Below are positions 1-7,721 of a DNA stretch of 64,000 bases, piece by piece. The translations under genes and the position numbers were made by a program. The notes under the pieces were generated by a model that was not told the origin of the DNA, did no database searches, and saw nothing but the letters and a program-made list of their open reading frames with translations. Each line of letters opens with the position of its first letter. Within the stretch, counting starts at the first letter, position 1. The DNA comes from CAZGEA01 sp964524515 (lineage in GTDB: Bacteria; Patescibacteriota; Microgenomatia; UBA8517): contig CAZGEA010000001.1 in the NCBI GenBank assembly GCA_964524515.1, forward strand, positions 1 through 64,000. The letters are read 5' to 3'.

Positions 1-36
1 AAATAAAAACCACCAGGTTAAATTTCTCTGGTGGTT
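1..36 (-). terminator. Terminator after family-A gene 1
   Basis: Nine-base-pair perfect stem (8..16 with 28..36, AACCACCAG/CTGGTGGTT), followed on the minus strand by a T-rich run to position 1. It lies 10 bp past the stop of the gene at 46..798. Confidence 0.85.
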
Positions 37-45
37 AGCGTTTCT

Positions 46-798
46 CTAAATTATATGCAATTTATAAAGCCAATTGGCAATTGCAATCTCAATAATCTCA
101 ATAGCCTCATGAAACATTAGTTTTCCGTTTATTTCTATAGTTACCTCGCTATTTTTAAAAAGTTCAATTCGAACATTATTACTTCTATGTTCCTCAATTG
201 AGGCATTCCACAAAAACAAAACATATTTATCTATATATTTGATCACATTCACTTTCGCAATTTTGTCTCTCGTGGTTGTCGAAAACTCACCCTCATACAT
301 TGAAGAATTATTTGCAAAATATGCTTCAACATCAGCTGAGTGATCAGTCCAAAATATTGCCGCAAGTTGTGCAGCTTTCTGTTCGAGATATCTATCGTGT
401 GCAAAAAACAATTGGGCCAATGGTATATCGTATCTTGGATAGCTCAAAGCTTTATTGATAGCTCGATATATAATAGAACAATCCTCAAAAATTCTTTTCC
501 TTAATGCAAGATTTTTGTGAGAATTTATATCAGGAAACGGATTAATCTTGATCGCGTCCATGTATTGATTAAGTAATATAAAAATCTCTCCATTATTCTC
601 TTGAGTTACGGTTGAAAGATAAGAAACTGCTTCGTGAATAAAACGAATTTGTATTTTATTTATGAAATCCAGATTCAAATATCTTTTTTGCCTTTTAAAA
701 TACCAAGCAAAATATTGAGTCAACATCCTGACGTTGAAATTAAAATCAGTCCTATAACCAATTCTTTCCAGTTTGTCCAAAAAATCTTGGCTTTTCAT
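46..798 (-). CDS. Family-A tandem paralog 1, unknown function
   Basis: A 250-aa soluble protein with no signal peptide or membrane segment that I do not recognise. It is the most downstream of nine tandem relatives. Seen in it: an N-terminal helix with QYFAWYF (compare QYFAWYF in the 6904..7668 product), a central FLW segment where relatives have FxxxVWxxGF, and a C-terminal AIEIIEIAIANW matching the family's ALxxLExxIxxW ending. ATG start follows a 45-nt leader with its own TATAAT. Monocistronic: promoter before it, hairpin after it. Function unknown; possibilities such as an effector or a scaffold protein are guesses. Confidence 0.85.
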   Translation of the reverse strand: MKSQDFLDKLERIGYRTDFNFNVRMLTQYFAWYFKRQKRYLNLDFINKIQIRFIHEAVSYLSTVTQENNGEIFILLNQYMDAIKINPFPDINSHKNLALRKRIFEDCSIIYRAINKALSYPRYDIPLAQLFFAHDRYLEQKAAQLAAIFWTDHSADVEAYFANNSSMYEGEFSTTTRDKIAKVNVIKYIDKYVLFLWNASIEEHRSNNVRIELFKNSEVTIEINGKLMFHEAIEIIEIAIANWLYKLHII

Positions 799-843
799 TT
801 TTTACGCCTTTTTGTAGTGCAAGTTAACGATAGGGGAATTATA
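799..843 (-). promoter_or_regulatory. Promoter and conserved leader of family-A gene 1
   Basis: Minus-strand TATAAT at 843..838, then CCCCTATCGTTAACTTGCAC ending about 20 nt before the start region. The same leader recurs in most genes of the array and, in relaxed form, elsewhere. The T-run of the preceding terminator lies where the -35 should be, so no clean TTGACA is visible. Confidence 0.8.
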
Positions 844-880
844 CCAGTTATAAGCCCAAAAATGAAAAACCGCCATAGTT
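820..880. repeat. 61-nt spacer repeat, copy 1
   Basis: Identical over 61 nt to 2409..2469. The repeat covers the leader and -10 of one gene and the T-run plus left arm of the terminator of the upstream gene; the adjacent coding sequences are far more diverged. Confidence 0.9.
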
Positions 881-898
881 ATTTTTTTCTATGGCGGT
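860..898 (-). terminator. Terminator after family-A gene 2
   Basis: Perfect 10-bp stem ACCGCCATAG (869..878) with CTATGGCGGT (889..898), then a T-rich tail on the minus strand. Confidence 0.88.
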
Positions 899-905
899 GC
901 AAAAA

Positions 906-1622
906 CTAGTTCTTAGATGATTGTAAACTGCTCCACTTAAAATTTCTCATAAGTGATCGAATCATGAAAATAAATTCATCCAGATGTTCAAAATCAGTTC
1001 CAAGTATAATATTGGAAACATTTGTCATTCGTAGTATGGGAATTTCCATTGATATATATTTTCCTTGTCTTGTAAAATTACACAAAACACTTGATCTTCG
1101 TTTTACAACTTGAATTCTTGTCAATTCAAAATTTCCTGTCAAAATTTCACCATCAGATGCTTTGTTAGCCCAAGGCAATATATATTTTGCAAAAATACTG
1201 CCATGAAACAACAGAGTGGTTTGGGTAACAATGATTTCCGATGCCAAAAAGATTGTTTCAATTTGAGCTGCTGCAGTGTGAATATCAAATCCAACTCTCT
1301 CGCAAACTTTTTCCAGTTCACTCACGATTGTCTTTTTGAATATTGCCATCTGAAATTCCAAGAGAAATTTAAGAGATATCCCCTCCCAACTGTGAGCTAG
1401 AAGATATTTTTGATATAGATCTTCTTCATCAGTTCCTTTTGAAAAATCATCCCATTCGAGAAGAGAAATGAATGTAAAATATACAAACTCTCTCTCAAGA
1501 ATATTTGGCTCAGAATATTCAATCAATCTCCTTGCCAAATAACTTGCCAATGTTTTTGTTTGTTGGTTAGGAAACTTATAGGTCTCAAGTTTTTTGATTA
1601 GATCTGCAGTTAACATTGTCAC
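906..1622 (-). CDS. Family-A tandem paralog 2, divergent, unknown function
   Basis: A 238-aa protein of unknown function, the most divergent of the nine: it keeps the size, the helical N-terminus and the hydrophobic C-terminal helix, but the VWxxG and final AIxxW motifs are blurred. ATG with a strong Shine-Dalgarno (AGGAG, 9 nt upstream) only 20 bp after the stop of 1643..2392, without its own TATAAT, so it is the second gene of a two-gene unit, unlike most array members. A hairpin terminator follows. Loss of motifs may mean a changed role or decay. Confidence 0.82.
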   Translation of the reverse strand: MTMLTADLIKKLETYKFPNQQTKTLASYLARRLIEYSEPNILEREFVYFTFISLLEWDDFSKGTDEEDLYQKYLLAHSWEGISLKFLLEFQMAIFKKTIVSELEKVCERVGFDIHTAAAQIETIFLASEIIVTQTTLLFHGSIFAKYILPWANKASDGEILTGNFELTRIQVVKRRSSVLCNFTRQGKYISMEIPILRMTNVSNIILGTDFEHLDEFIFMIRSLMRNFKWSSLQSSKN

Positions 1623-1642
1623 TTTCTCCTATGACTTAAAAT

Positions 1643-2392
1643 TTACAAGTGAAGTGTTTTCCACTCTTTAATTACCATGTCAATTGCTCTCATTGCCTCC
1701 CAAAGAGAATTTCCTTCAGACCTGATTCTAGATTTTGGAACTTTCCCTTTACCAATAATCTTTATCAACACTTTACTATTTGAATCTTTGACATTTTTGA
1801 TAGCAATACTGACTACAGTCTCGGTTGCTTTGATCCTTGTAATCTCTAGATAAAAATCACCCAAAACAATCATTCCTGTGTCAGTTGCTGATAATCTGAC
1901 TTTTTCCTCTAATCCTTTTTGCCACACTTCAATCAAAAATTTAGCTCTATAGTTTTGGAGCATAGCATTGGGAGCGGAAAGATGTATTGAAACAGTTACA
2001 GCTTCGCTTTCAAGTTCATCAGATTGATCACTAAGGTATCCAAACAAATCAAGAAAATCACCAATAACTAATGCTTGATCGGCAAATTCTTCAGGAGACT
2101 TAGCAATACCATCAATTACTGGAAGTTGACCTTTCAATTCTGGTCTTGCTTTAAAATACTCGTTTCTCATTCGAGAACGAACAATATCATCAGCACTTCT
2201 AAATTGGTCATAAGAATCAAACAATAAGCTAGGTAAATGCAAATCACCAAGGCTATCTGTTTCGTTGTAATTAACAATTAAATAGTTGTTAATTACTTGA
2301 GCCAGTCTGACTTGTGGCAATTTACTACTAATGTTCAAATTTTTCGAAATAAATTCAATTAGGGTATCAGTCAATTGACGAATAATCATCAT
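1643..2392 (-). CDS. Family-A tandem paralog 3, unknown function
   Basis: A 249-aa soluble protein of unknown function. Family signatures: an RPELKGQLPVIDGI segment near residue 90 (compare RPELNGYIPQIHDL in 3319..4110), FLIEVWQKGLEEK in the middle and EAMRAIDMVIKEW at the C-terminus. ATG start behind a leader whose promoter/terminator spacer is a 61-nt exact copy of that at 820..880. Its leader reads TTGTAC where most siblings have TTGCAC. It is followed after 20 bp by 906..1622, probably co-transcribed. Confidence 0.85.
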   Translation of the reverse strand: MMIIRQLTDTLIEFISKNLNISSKLPQVRLAQVINNYLIVNYNETDSLGDLHLPSLLFDSYDQFRSADDIVRSRMRNEYFKARPELKGQLPVIDGIAKSPEEFADQALVIGDFLDLFGYLSDQSDELESEAVTVSIHLSAPNAMLQNYRAKFLIEVWQKGLEEKVRLSATDTGMIVLGDFYLEITRIKATETVVSIAIKNVKDSNSKVLIKIIGKGKVPKSRIRSEGNSLWEAMRAIDMVIKEWKTLHL

Positions 2393-2432
2393 TCTATCCT
2401 TGAAGGTACAAGTTAACGATAGGGGAATTATA
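2393..2432 (-). promoter_or_regulatory. Promoter and leader of family-A gene 3
   Basis: TATAAT on the minus strand at 2432..2427 followed by the CCCCTATCGTTAACTTG leader; AAGG close to the ATG serves as a ribosome binding site. Confidence 0.8.
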
Positions 2433-2469
2433 CCAGTTATAAGCCCAAAAATGAAAAACCGCCATAGTT
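2409..2469. repeat. 61-nt spacer repeat, copy 2
   Basis: Exact copy of 820..880, spanning promoter, leader and left terminator arm. Suggests duplication of whole transcription units or later gene conversion of spacers. Confidence 0.9.
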
Positions 2470-2486
2470 TATTATATCCATGGCGG
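2447..2486 (-). terminator. Terminator after family-A gene 4
   Basis: Stem CCGCCATAG (2459..2467) with CCATGGCGG (2478..2486), one mismatch, then a T-rich tail on the minus strand. Confidence 0.82.
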
Positions 2487-2493
2487 CCATATT

Positions 2494-3207
2494 TTATTTG
2501 TTAACAACTGCAAATGAACTTTCAATTTGTGCAAAGTTCTCGATTACAATGTCTAATATCCAAGCAATCTCATATGCTTTGAAGATATTTGATCTAGTCT
2601 CAACATCCGATAATTGCAAAGAAAGCGGAATCATAAGATGAATTTTGTTTTTCCGTGTGCTAATAATCGAAATTACAACTAAATCATCTTCTTTGATGAT
2701 TTCGATATCAAATTCGGCAAAGCCACCACAAAGCTTGAGAGATACAGGCCTGTCTTTCATTATGTGATATATTCTTTTGACAAAGACTTGATTGAAAAAA
2801 ACAACCAATGATTGTTTCAATATGTAGTCTTGAGCAAAAAAAAGTTCACGCAATTTGGCAATTACAGTGTGACTTTCTGGAACAATATTCTTAATTAATC
2901 TCTCAATATCGATAAACATTGCAGTCCTTCGATCAAGATGATTAATCTCAGTAAGATTTGGCAGCAAATCCCATTCCCGTCGTCTCAAATACTCAGACTT
3001 GAGTTTTGCTTCAGCACTGGGTGGTTTTGCAAACCTCCAATCATAAAATGCATTGAACAAAAAAATACCAAACTCCGAAGGATTATTGACAACAAATTTT
3101 CCATTGAATGCTTTCGTCAGTACTGCTTCAATATAGCCAGAAATAACATCTTCAATTGGACTTACTGGTCGAAATTTTTGCAAATTCGCAATCGCTTGAG
3201 CAATCAT
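2494..3207 (-). CDS. Family-A tandem paralog 4, unknown function
   Basis: A 237-aa unrecognised protein. It resembles its neighbours in length, in the FFNQVF segment that replaces FxxxVW, and in the C-terminal ILDIVIENF helix that replaces the IxxAIxxW ending; the tryptophans are lost. ATG at 3207 follows a leader with TATAAT at 3256..3251 in which GCAC lies only 5 nt after the -10, unlike the 17-18 nt of the other members. Own terminator downstream. Cytoplasmic by absence of signals. Confidence 0.82.
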   Translation of the reverse strand: MIAQAIANLQKFRPVSPIEDVISGYIEAVLTKAFNGKFVVNNPSEFGIFLFNAFYDWRFAKPPSAEAKLKSEYLRRREWDLLPNLTEINHLDRRTAMFIDIERLIKNIVPESHTVIAKLRELFFAQDYILKQSLVVFFNQVFVKRIYHIMKDRPVSLKLCGGFAEFDIEIIKEDDLVVISIISTRKNKIHLMIPLSLQLSDVETRSNIFKAYEIAWILDIVIENFAQIESSFAVVNK

Positions 3208-3256
3208 TTGAACACCTTTTACCTGTTAGTTTTCTTCCAATGTGCCTAAAATTATA
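3208..3256 (-). promoter_or_regulatory. Promoter of family-A gene 4
   Basis: TATAAT on the minus strand (3256..3251), then TTTAGGCACATTGG; AGGT lies 11-14 nt before the ATG. This leader is a different version from the CCCCTATCG type. Confidence 0.75.
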
Positions 3257-3257
3257 A

Positions 3258-3309
3258 CAAAAAAATCCGCCAAGAGTTTTACGCATGAGCGTTTACTTTT
3301 CCTGGCGGA
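3258..3309 (-). terminator. Terminator after family-A gene 5
   Basis: Outer stem TCCGCCA/TGGCGGA (3266..3272, 3303..3309) with a small internal ACGC/GCGT hairpin in the loop, then a T-run on the minus strand. Confidence 0.8.
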
Positions 3310-3318
3310 CAACATTAA

Positions 3319-4110
3319 CTAATTAACATTTGCAAACAATTTCAATTGATCTACTTCGCAAGGTATGATTCGGGCATTCCCCCAATTATTAATTGCCTCC
3401 TGAATCATATCAAGTGATTGAATCAAATCGGCTCCAACGCTTTGTTGGTCAATCTCAAGAATCGGTAATCCGTTTGCACCAATTGCAATAAGAACCTGTT
3501 TTGTAGGCATTGCAAAAGATGGTGAAACAAGAGTAACCATTGCTTGTTCGTCTTCCAACTTTTCAACTTGAATGCAAAGTGTTCCAAAGTTAGTTCGCGC
3601 ATAAATTTCTTCAAAAGAGTTAACTTTATCGCGAAGGCCTCCCTTTATCCAAACATTAATACAAAACATGGTTTTGTAGTTAATGAAAACCAGCATGGAA
3701 GAAAGGATATTGCCATAGAATATTGCAGTATAGTCATCTAAATACAGACCTACTGTATCCTCGATCATATCACCCACATCATCGACAAAAACCTGCTGTT
3801 CTTCAGTGATCATTGTCAAATCATGAATTTGCGGAATATAGCCGTTTAGCTCTGGCCTCATTCCAAAATAGTTCTCTCTACATTCAACAATTTCAGATTC
3901 ATCTCCTGTTCTAAATTTTTCACAAATATCAATTACCCATGAATGAAATTCAGTTGCATCGATCAAATCATTCTTGTTGGGTTTGAATTTGCCGTTTGCG
4001 ATCGCAAAGTAAAAAGCTTTTGCAATCTCAATTTTGGGAAGATATTTGTTGTCGTTGACTTTATCGTGAATGAAGCTTGAAAGTTCTGTCAAAATTACAC
4101 GAATATTCAT
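3319..4110 (-). CDS. Family-A tandem paralog 5, unknown function
   Basis: A 263-aa protein, a clear family member: RPELNGYIPQIHDL near residue 90, CINVWIKGGLRDKV in the middle, and SLDMIQEAINNW before a short C-terminal tail. It shares most motif detail with 1643..2392, suggesting those two are the closest pair. Acidic overall, no membrane segment. ATG start after a 40-nt leader with TATAAT and GATAACTTGCAC. Function unknown. Confidence 0.85.
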   Translation of the reverse strand: MNIRVILTELSSFIHDKVNDNKYLPKIEIAKAFYFAIANGKFKPNKNDLIDATEFHSWVIDICEKFRTGDESEIVECRENYFGMRPELNGYIPQIHDLTMITEEQQVFVDDVGDMIEDTVGLYLDDYTAIFYGNILSSMLVFINYKTMFCINVWIKGGLRDKVNSFEEIYARTNFGTLCIQVEKLEDEQAMVTLVSPSFAMPTKQVLIAIGANGLPILEIDQQSVGADLIQSLDMIQEAINNWGNARIIPCEVDQLKLFANVN

Positions 4111-4156
4111 TTAGTTTGCCTCTTTAGTGTGCAAGTTATCGGACATTGGTATTATA
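4111..4156 (-). promoter_or_regulatory. Promoter and leader of family-A gene 5
   Basis: Minus-strand TATAAT at 4156..4151, then 18 nt to GCAC, then AGAGG near the start. The core GATAACTTGCAC matches the array leader. Confidence 0.8.
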
Positions 4157-4195
4157 CAATAAACGTGCCTTCGGCATATTGCATTGCCTAAAGTC

Positions 4196-4235
4196 ATAAA
4201 AAACCGCCTTGGATTTGTTTTTCTTCCAAAGCGGC
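4196..4235 (-). terminator. Terminator after family-A gene 6
   Basis: Stem CCGCCTTGG (4204..4212) with CCAAAGCGG (4226..4234), one mismatch, with a T-run after it on the minus strand. Confidence 0.82.
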
Positions 4236-4241
4236 AATTAT

Positions 4242-5039
4242 CTAATCTACGTAACGAATATCTAAATGCTGATAAGTATCATATATCACATACTCACTCC
4301 ACATTTGAATTACCTCTTCCAATAAGTACAAAACATGACTCAAACTGAAACTTTTTCCATCAATCGAATAACCGGGCATAATATATGTATCCAAATTGCA
4401 ATCAAACTGCATAGATATTTCACCTCCATACAAATATGGACTACCAGTTAATTGCAATTCTATTTTTGAATCAATTTGTCTAATCTGGATTCGAATGTAA
4501 GACAAAAGTATCAATCGCTTTTTTTCTGGTTCTTTGCAAGCTATATTTCCCAGTCCTTTCATCCACACTTCAGTTACAAAACTTATAATACTGTTTTTAA
4601 GTGCCAAAGCAGTGGCCTCAATTTGAGTATTTATAGTTGAGAAATACAGACTTCCTTGTCCAAACCCAAATACTTCTTTGAGACTTTGTTCGATAACAGT
4701 CATCAATGAAGTAGAATTTTGATCTGATGACAAATCCAATAGATTACCGATTTGAGTTACTTTTTGGTCTATATCCCGACGGCGCATTGCCTCCAAATAT
4801 AAACCTCTAAATATAAGAATCTCTTGTTCTTCGCTGATCCTTAACATATTGCAAACCATAACTACATGTGTTGCAAAAGAAGTGGGCAGATATAGAAACT
4901 CCTCAGCATTTCCATCTTTTGAAAAACTCCATGCTAAATATTGAACAAAAATTAATCTAGCTGGAGCATTTTGGTCTGTTAGATCCAAAACATTACTTTC
5001 ATAACCTGCCAATAGTTCCAAGATTCTAGACTTTCTCAT
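4242..5039 (-). CDS. Family-A tandem paralog 6, unknown function
   Basis: A 265-aa soluble protein, the longest of the array. Family signatures: VQYLAWSF near residue 30 (compare AQYFAWYF), FVTEVWMKGLGNI in the middle, and LLEEVIQMW at the C-terminus followed by an extra tail of about 18 residues. ATG start; leader TATAAT then ACCGTTAACTAGCAC; Shine-Dalgarno AAGGATG is close to the start. Boxed by its own promoter and hairpin. No known domain recognised. Confidence 0.85.
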   Translation of the reverse strand: MRKSRILELLAGYESNVLDLTDQNAPARLIFVQYLAWSFSKDGNAEEFLYLPTSFATHVVMVCNMLRISEEQEILIFRGLYLEAMRRRDIDQKVTQIGNLLDLSSDQNSTSLMTVIEQSLKEVFGFGQGSLYFSTINTQIEATALALKNSIISFVTEVWMKGLGNIACKEPEKKRLILLSYIRIQIRQIDSKIELQLTGSPYLYGGEISMQFDCNLDTYIMPGYSIDGKSFSLSHVLYLLEEVIQMWSEYVIYDTYQHLDIRYVD

Positions 5040-5084
5040 GGATTACATCCTTTATTGTGCTAGTTAACGGTAATGGGGATTATA
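5040..5084 (-). promoter_or_regulatory. Promoter and leader of family-A gene 6
   Basis: Minus-strand TATAAT at 5084..5079, 18 nt to GCAC, then AATAAAGG. A variant of the array leader. Confidence 0.8.
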
Positions 5085-5099
5085 GCAAATTTACGGCAC

Positions 5100-5135
5100 A
5101 AAAAACCGCTTAAGGATGTTTTCACCTTAAGCGGC
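5100..5135 (-). terminator. Terminator after family-A gene 7
   Basis: Perfect 10-bp stem CCGCTTAAGG/CCTTAAGCGG (5107..5116, 5126..5135) followed by a T-run on the minus strand. Confidence 0.88.
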
Positions 5136-5142
5136 AACTAGA

Positions 5143-5916
5143 TTACTTTGTATTAAACTTTATTAGCGAATAATTAGAAGTTCTGGTAGGCCAGTAATTT
5201 ACTGCTTCTTGCAATAAATTAAGTGCTTCTGCAAGACTAAGACCAACAACACTTCTTTTTGGAAATTTACCAGAAGAGATATCTTCTTCTTGCTTTCCCA
5301 TATTCAATTCAATATCCTTCTCAAGGCTAAAATCCTTCAAAAAGGATAAGTTAAGCATTGTGTTTTGGCCTTTTTTCGTTACAAAAATAACACAATTTCC
5401 CATAGTTGCCAAATGACTGCGACCAGGAGAATTGACACATAGTTCGCGAAAACCTGATTGCCACACTTGGTCTATAAAAACATCAATGGCATTGTCTAAG
5501 ACATTCCACACACCTTCAAAATATGAACTAATATGCAAACTCACTTCTGTGATATTTATTTTAAACAGTCGCTTAAGTATGTCTTTTAGTATCTGCCAAA
5601 TATACTCGCGGGCAATATTATCCTCAAAAGCTACTCCAAATAAATCTGGAATCTCCTTGAAACTGTCATGAGATGCGATCAAAAATCCATTTCGACATCT
5701 CTCTATAGTATCTTCCTCACTTACACGAAGTAATGTCATGGCTTTGACTAAAACTGGAAAAAGACTTTTTAGATCATAATCATGTTTCCAGCTAAGTCCA
5801 TCTTGGAAAAACCAGAGTAAATAATCACACAATTCCATTCTATGGGCCATGTCTCCATTTTCAAAATAAATTGTTCGTATTTCAGCAAACTTAGCTAAAA
5901 TTTCTGACTTAAGCAT
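5143..5916 (-). CDS. Family-A tandem paralog 7, unknown function
   Basis: A 257-aa protein with all the family motifs: LCDYLLWFF near residue 30, KEIPDLFG near residue 90, FIDQVWQSGFREL near residue 150 and EALNLLQEAVNYW near residue 235. The segment after VWxxGF is predicted by eye to be beta-rich (alternating hydrophobics), followed by the C-terminal helix. ATG start. Its promoter spacer is a 53-nt exact repeat of that of 6023..6763, so these two units are recent copies or have exchanged spacers. Confidence 0.86.
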   Translation of the reverse strand: MLKSEILAKFAEIRTIYFENGDMAHRMELCDYLLWFFQDGLSWKHDYDLKSLFPVLVKAMTLLRVSEEDTIERCRNGFLIASHDSFKEIPDLFGVAFEDNIAREYIWQILKDILKRLFKINITEVSLHISSYFEGVWNVLDNAIDVFIDQVWQSGFRELCVNSPGRSHLATMGNCVIFVTKKGQNTMLNLSFLKDFSLEKDIELNMGKQEEDISSGKFPKRSVVGLSLAEALNLLQEAVNYWPTRTSNYSLIKFNTK

Positions 5917-5961
5917 GTCACTATTCCTTTATTGTGCAAGTTAAACGATAGGGGAATTATA
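5917..5961 (-). promoter_or_regulatory. Promoter and leader of family-A gene 7
   Basis: Minus-strand TATAAT at 5961..5956, then CCCCTATCGTTTAACTTGCAC, then AATAAAGGAA near the start. Confidence 0.82.
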
Positions 5962-5980
5962 CCAAAATTATGGGACAAAA
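5928..5980. repeat. 53-nt spacer repeat, copy 1
   Basis: Identical over 53 nt to 6774..6826; covers leader, -10 and upstream promoter region. Confidence 0.9.
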
Positions 5981-6011
5981 AAACCGCTGGTTTGTTTTTA
6001 CTCTCAGCGGT
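5975..6011 (-). terminator. Terminator after family-A gene 8
   Basis: Stem ACCGCTG (5983..5989) with CAGCGGT (6005..6011) then a T-run on the minus strand. Confidence 0.8.
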
Positions 6012-6022
6012 CGCTATTTCAA

Positions 6023-6763
6023 CTAAATAATTACTTGTACTAAACTATGATCAGATTGGCTTGCATGCCAATTGTCAATTGTCCTTTGAATCACCGAAAG
6101 TGCTTCATGCAATTTGATCCTGTGGTATGAAAACCTAGGAATTGTATATGTTTCATTTTCAATGAAAAGAATCTGCAATCTTCCTTCGCAAAAAATCAAT
6201 GATATTTGTCCATCAGTAATTGTTACTGAAATTGGGATGTCACCAACCTTGATAACTTTTTGTACAGATCTTTCAGTAGCAACAAGATAGAATCCATTCT
6301 CCCAAACTTGTGCAGTAAATAAAGACACTGCGTTGGTAAGCTGTATTTGAGATGTTTTGATCCTAAATCCAATAAAAGGCCAATAGGTAAATTCAGCAGA
6401 ATAAATTGCATTACAAATGACAAGCCTCAATATTGCAGCAAACGCATCCCTCTGTTTACAATCCTGTTTATCGTTTGGAAGTTCACATAGATCAGGAATA
6501 CTAGCTACTTTTATCAGTTGAGAATTCTCCAAAAACTCTTTTCGATACTCAGCCACCTGATCAAGGTTGCTGCTTCGAAAGATATTCATTGATAAAATGA
6601 TTTGGTCAGCGAATTCATCAAATGGATTTTTTTCATTATAATTCCAAGTGCTATTTTCAAAAAACCAAATCAAAAATTTAGTTATTGAGCCAGTTAAGTG
6701 TTCGCGATTGGCACTTTTTTCAAGATAATTGTTCAAATTGGTCAACAAATCTTTGCGGTTCAT
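6023..6763 (-). CDS. Family-A tandem paralog 8, unknown function
   Basis: A 246-aa unrecognised protein with KFLIWFF near residue 30, SIPDL near residue 90, FTAQVWENGFYLV near residue 150 and EALSVIQRTIDNW near the C-terminus; the tail SLVQVII resembles SLIKFNT of the neighbour at 5143..5916. ATG start, own promoter and terminator. Likely the closest relative of 5143..5916 by shared tail and identical spacer. Confidence 0.86.
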   Translation of the reverse strand: MNRKDLLTNLNNYLEKSANREHLTGSITKFLIWFFENSTWNYNEKNPFDEFADQIILSMNIFRSSNLDQVAEYRKEFLENSQLIKVASIPDLCELPNDKQDCKQRDAFAAILRLVICNAIYSAEFTYWPFIGFRIKTSQIQLTNAVSLFTAQVWENGFYLVATERSVQKVIKVGDIPISVTITDGQISLIFCEGRLQILFIENETYTIPRFSYHRIKLHEALSVIQRTIDNWHASQSDHSLVQVII

Positions 6764-6807
6764 TTCTGCCTCTTTTATTGTGCAAGTTAAACGATAGGGG
6801 AATTATA
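6764..6807 (-). promoter_or_regulatory. Promoter and leader of family-A gene 8
   Basis: Minus-strand TATAAT at 6807..6802 with the CCCCTATCGTTTAACTTGCAC leader. Confidence 0.82.
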
Positions 6808-6826
6808 CCAAAATTATGGGACAAAA
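6774..6826. repeat. 53-nt spacer repeat, copy 2
   Basis: Exact copy of 5928..5980. Confidence 0.9.
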
Positions 6827-6845
6827 TAAAAATGTGTCTACGCCA

Positions 6846-6883
6846 TAAAAAACCGCATAGGATTATATTTTTATCCCATGCGG
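6846..6883 (-). terminator. Terminator after family-A gene 9
   Basis: Stem CCGCATAGG (6853..6861) with CCCATGCGG (6875..6883), one mismatch, and a T-run on the minus strand. Confidence 0.82.
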
Positions 6884-6903
6884 CCTGTCCTATAATCTAC
6901 TAA

Positions 6904-7668
6904 CTAATCTTCATCTTCTGCCCAATACTTTATCGATAAACTGTGGCGGTAATCAAACCACAACTGAGTAACATTTCTTTCAAGAATTCGAAGTGCAGTT
7001 TCAATTGTTATTTCCGAATGCACAATGGTAGGCATCGCGTTTGGCGTTTTGGTGTTAAATACCAATTGAATTTGAAAATCACGCGGATCATCAGAATTAT
7101 AGACATCTTGTAAATTGACAAAGATCTCATATTCAACCTGAAACACCGCAAAATTTACTTCTCCCAATGTACCAACTTTAATTCTTTCTGATTCAAAAGT
7201 TGCCATTTTATCTTCAAATCCATCTTGCCAAACAAGAGTTACAAATGCTGCAACTGCTCGCTCAAGCTGCCAATCAGCAGATTTGACACTTCCCAAAAAT
7301 GCAGCTGAAAATTCATTTCTTGGATCCTTAGTGACATAAATTACAATAGATACAAGTAGTTGAGTAAATGAATGTTTAACAACATCCTCGATAAGATTAA
7401 AAATATCTGGAATTTTCTGATTTAGCTCTGGCATTGCAGCAAGTAGTCTTACTCGATGAAGCTCTGCCTCAAAATAATTTCCATGCCTCAAGATTTCCAT
7501 CGCAAACATGATTTCACTAGCAAACTTATCACTAGTAAAATCATCAACTTGAGTTTGATGCTCCTCAAAATACCAAGCAAAATATTGAGCTAATATCGAA
7601 GGTGGTAGTCGATCGTAATTTACTTCAGCATAATCCTTCAATCGGGAAACGATTTGTCGTCTTAACAT
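6904..7668 (-). CDS. Family-A tandem paralog 9, first of array, unknown function
   Basis: A 254-aa protein at the promoter-proximal end of the array, just downstream of the Fic gene. Motifs: AQYFAWYFEE near residue 30, NQKIPDIFNL near residue 90, FVTLVWQDGFEDK near residue 150 and ALRILERNVTQLW near residue 235, then an acidic tail. ATG start behind its own TATAAT and CGGTAACTTGCAC leader. There is no terminator between the Fic gene and this gene, so Fic transcripts could run into it. Confidence 0.86.
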   Translation of the reverse strand: MLRRQIVSRLKDYAEVNYDRLPPSILAQYFAWYFEEHQTQVDDFTSDKFASEIMFAMEILRHGNYFEAELHRVRLLAAMPELNQKIPDIFNLIEDVVKHSFTQLLVSIVIYVTKDPRNEFSAAFLGSVKSADWQLERAVAAFVTLVWQDGFEDKMATFESERIKVGTLGEVNFAVFQVEYEIFVNLQDVYNSDDPRDFQIQLVFNTKTPNAMPTIVHSEITIETALRILERNVTQLWFDYRHSLSIKYWAEDED

Positions 7669-7711
7669 TTATGCCTCACTTAGTGTGCAAGTTACCGATA
7701 GGGGAATTATA
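7669..7711 (-). promoter_or_regulatory. Promoter and leader of family-A gene 9
   Basis: Minus-strand TATAAT at 7711..7706, 17 nt to GCAC. It lies directly after the Fic stop codon. Confidence 0.8.
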
Positions 7712-7721
7712 TCACTATGGG

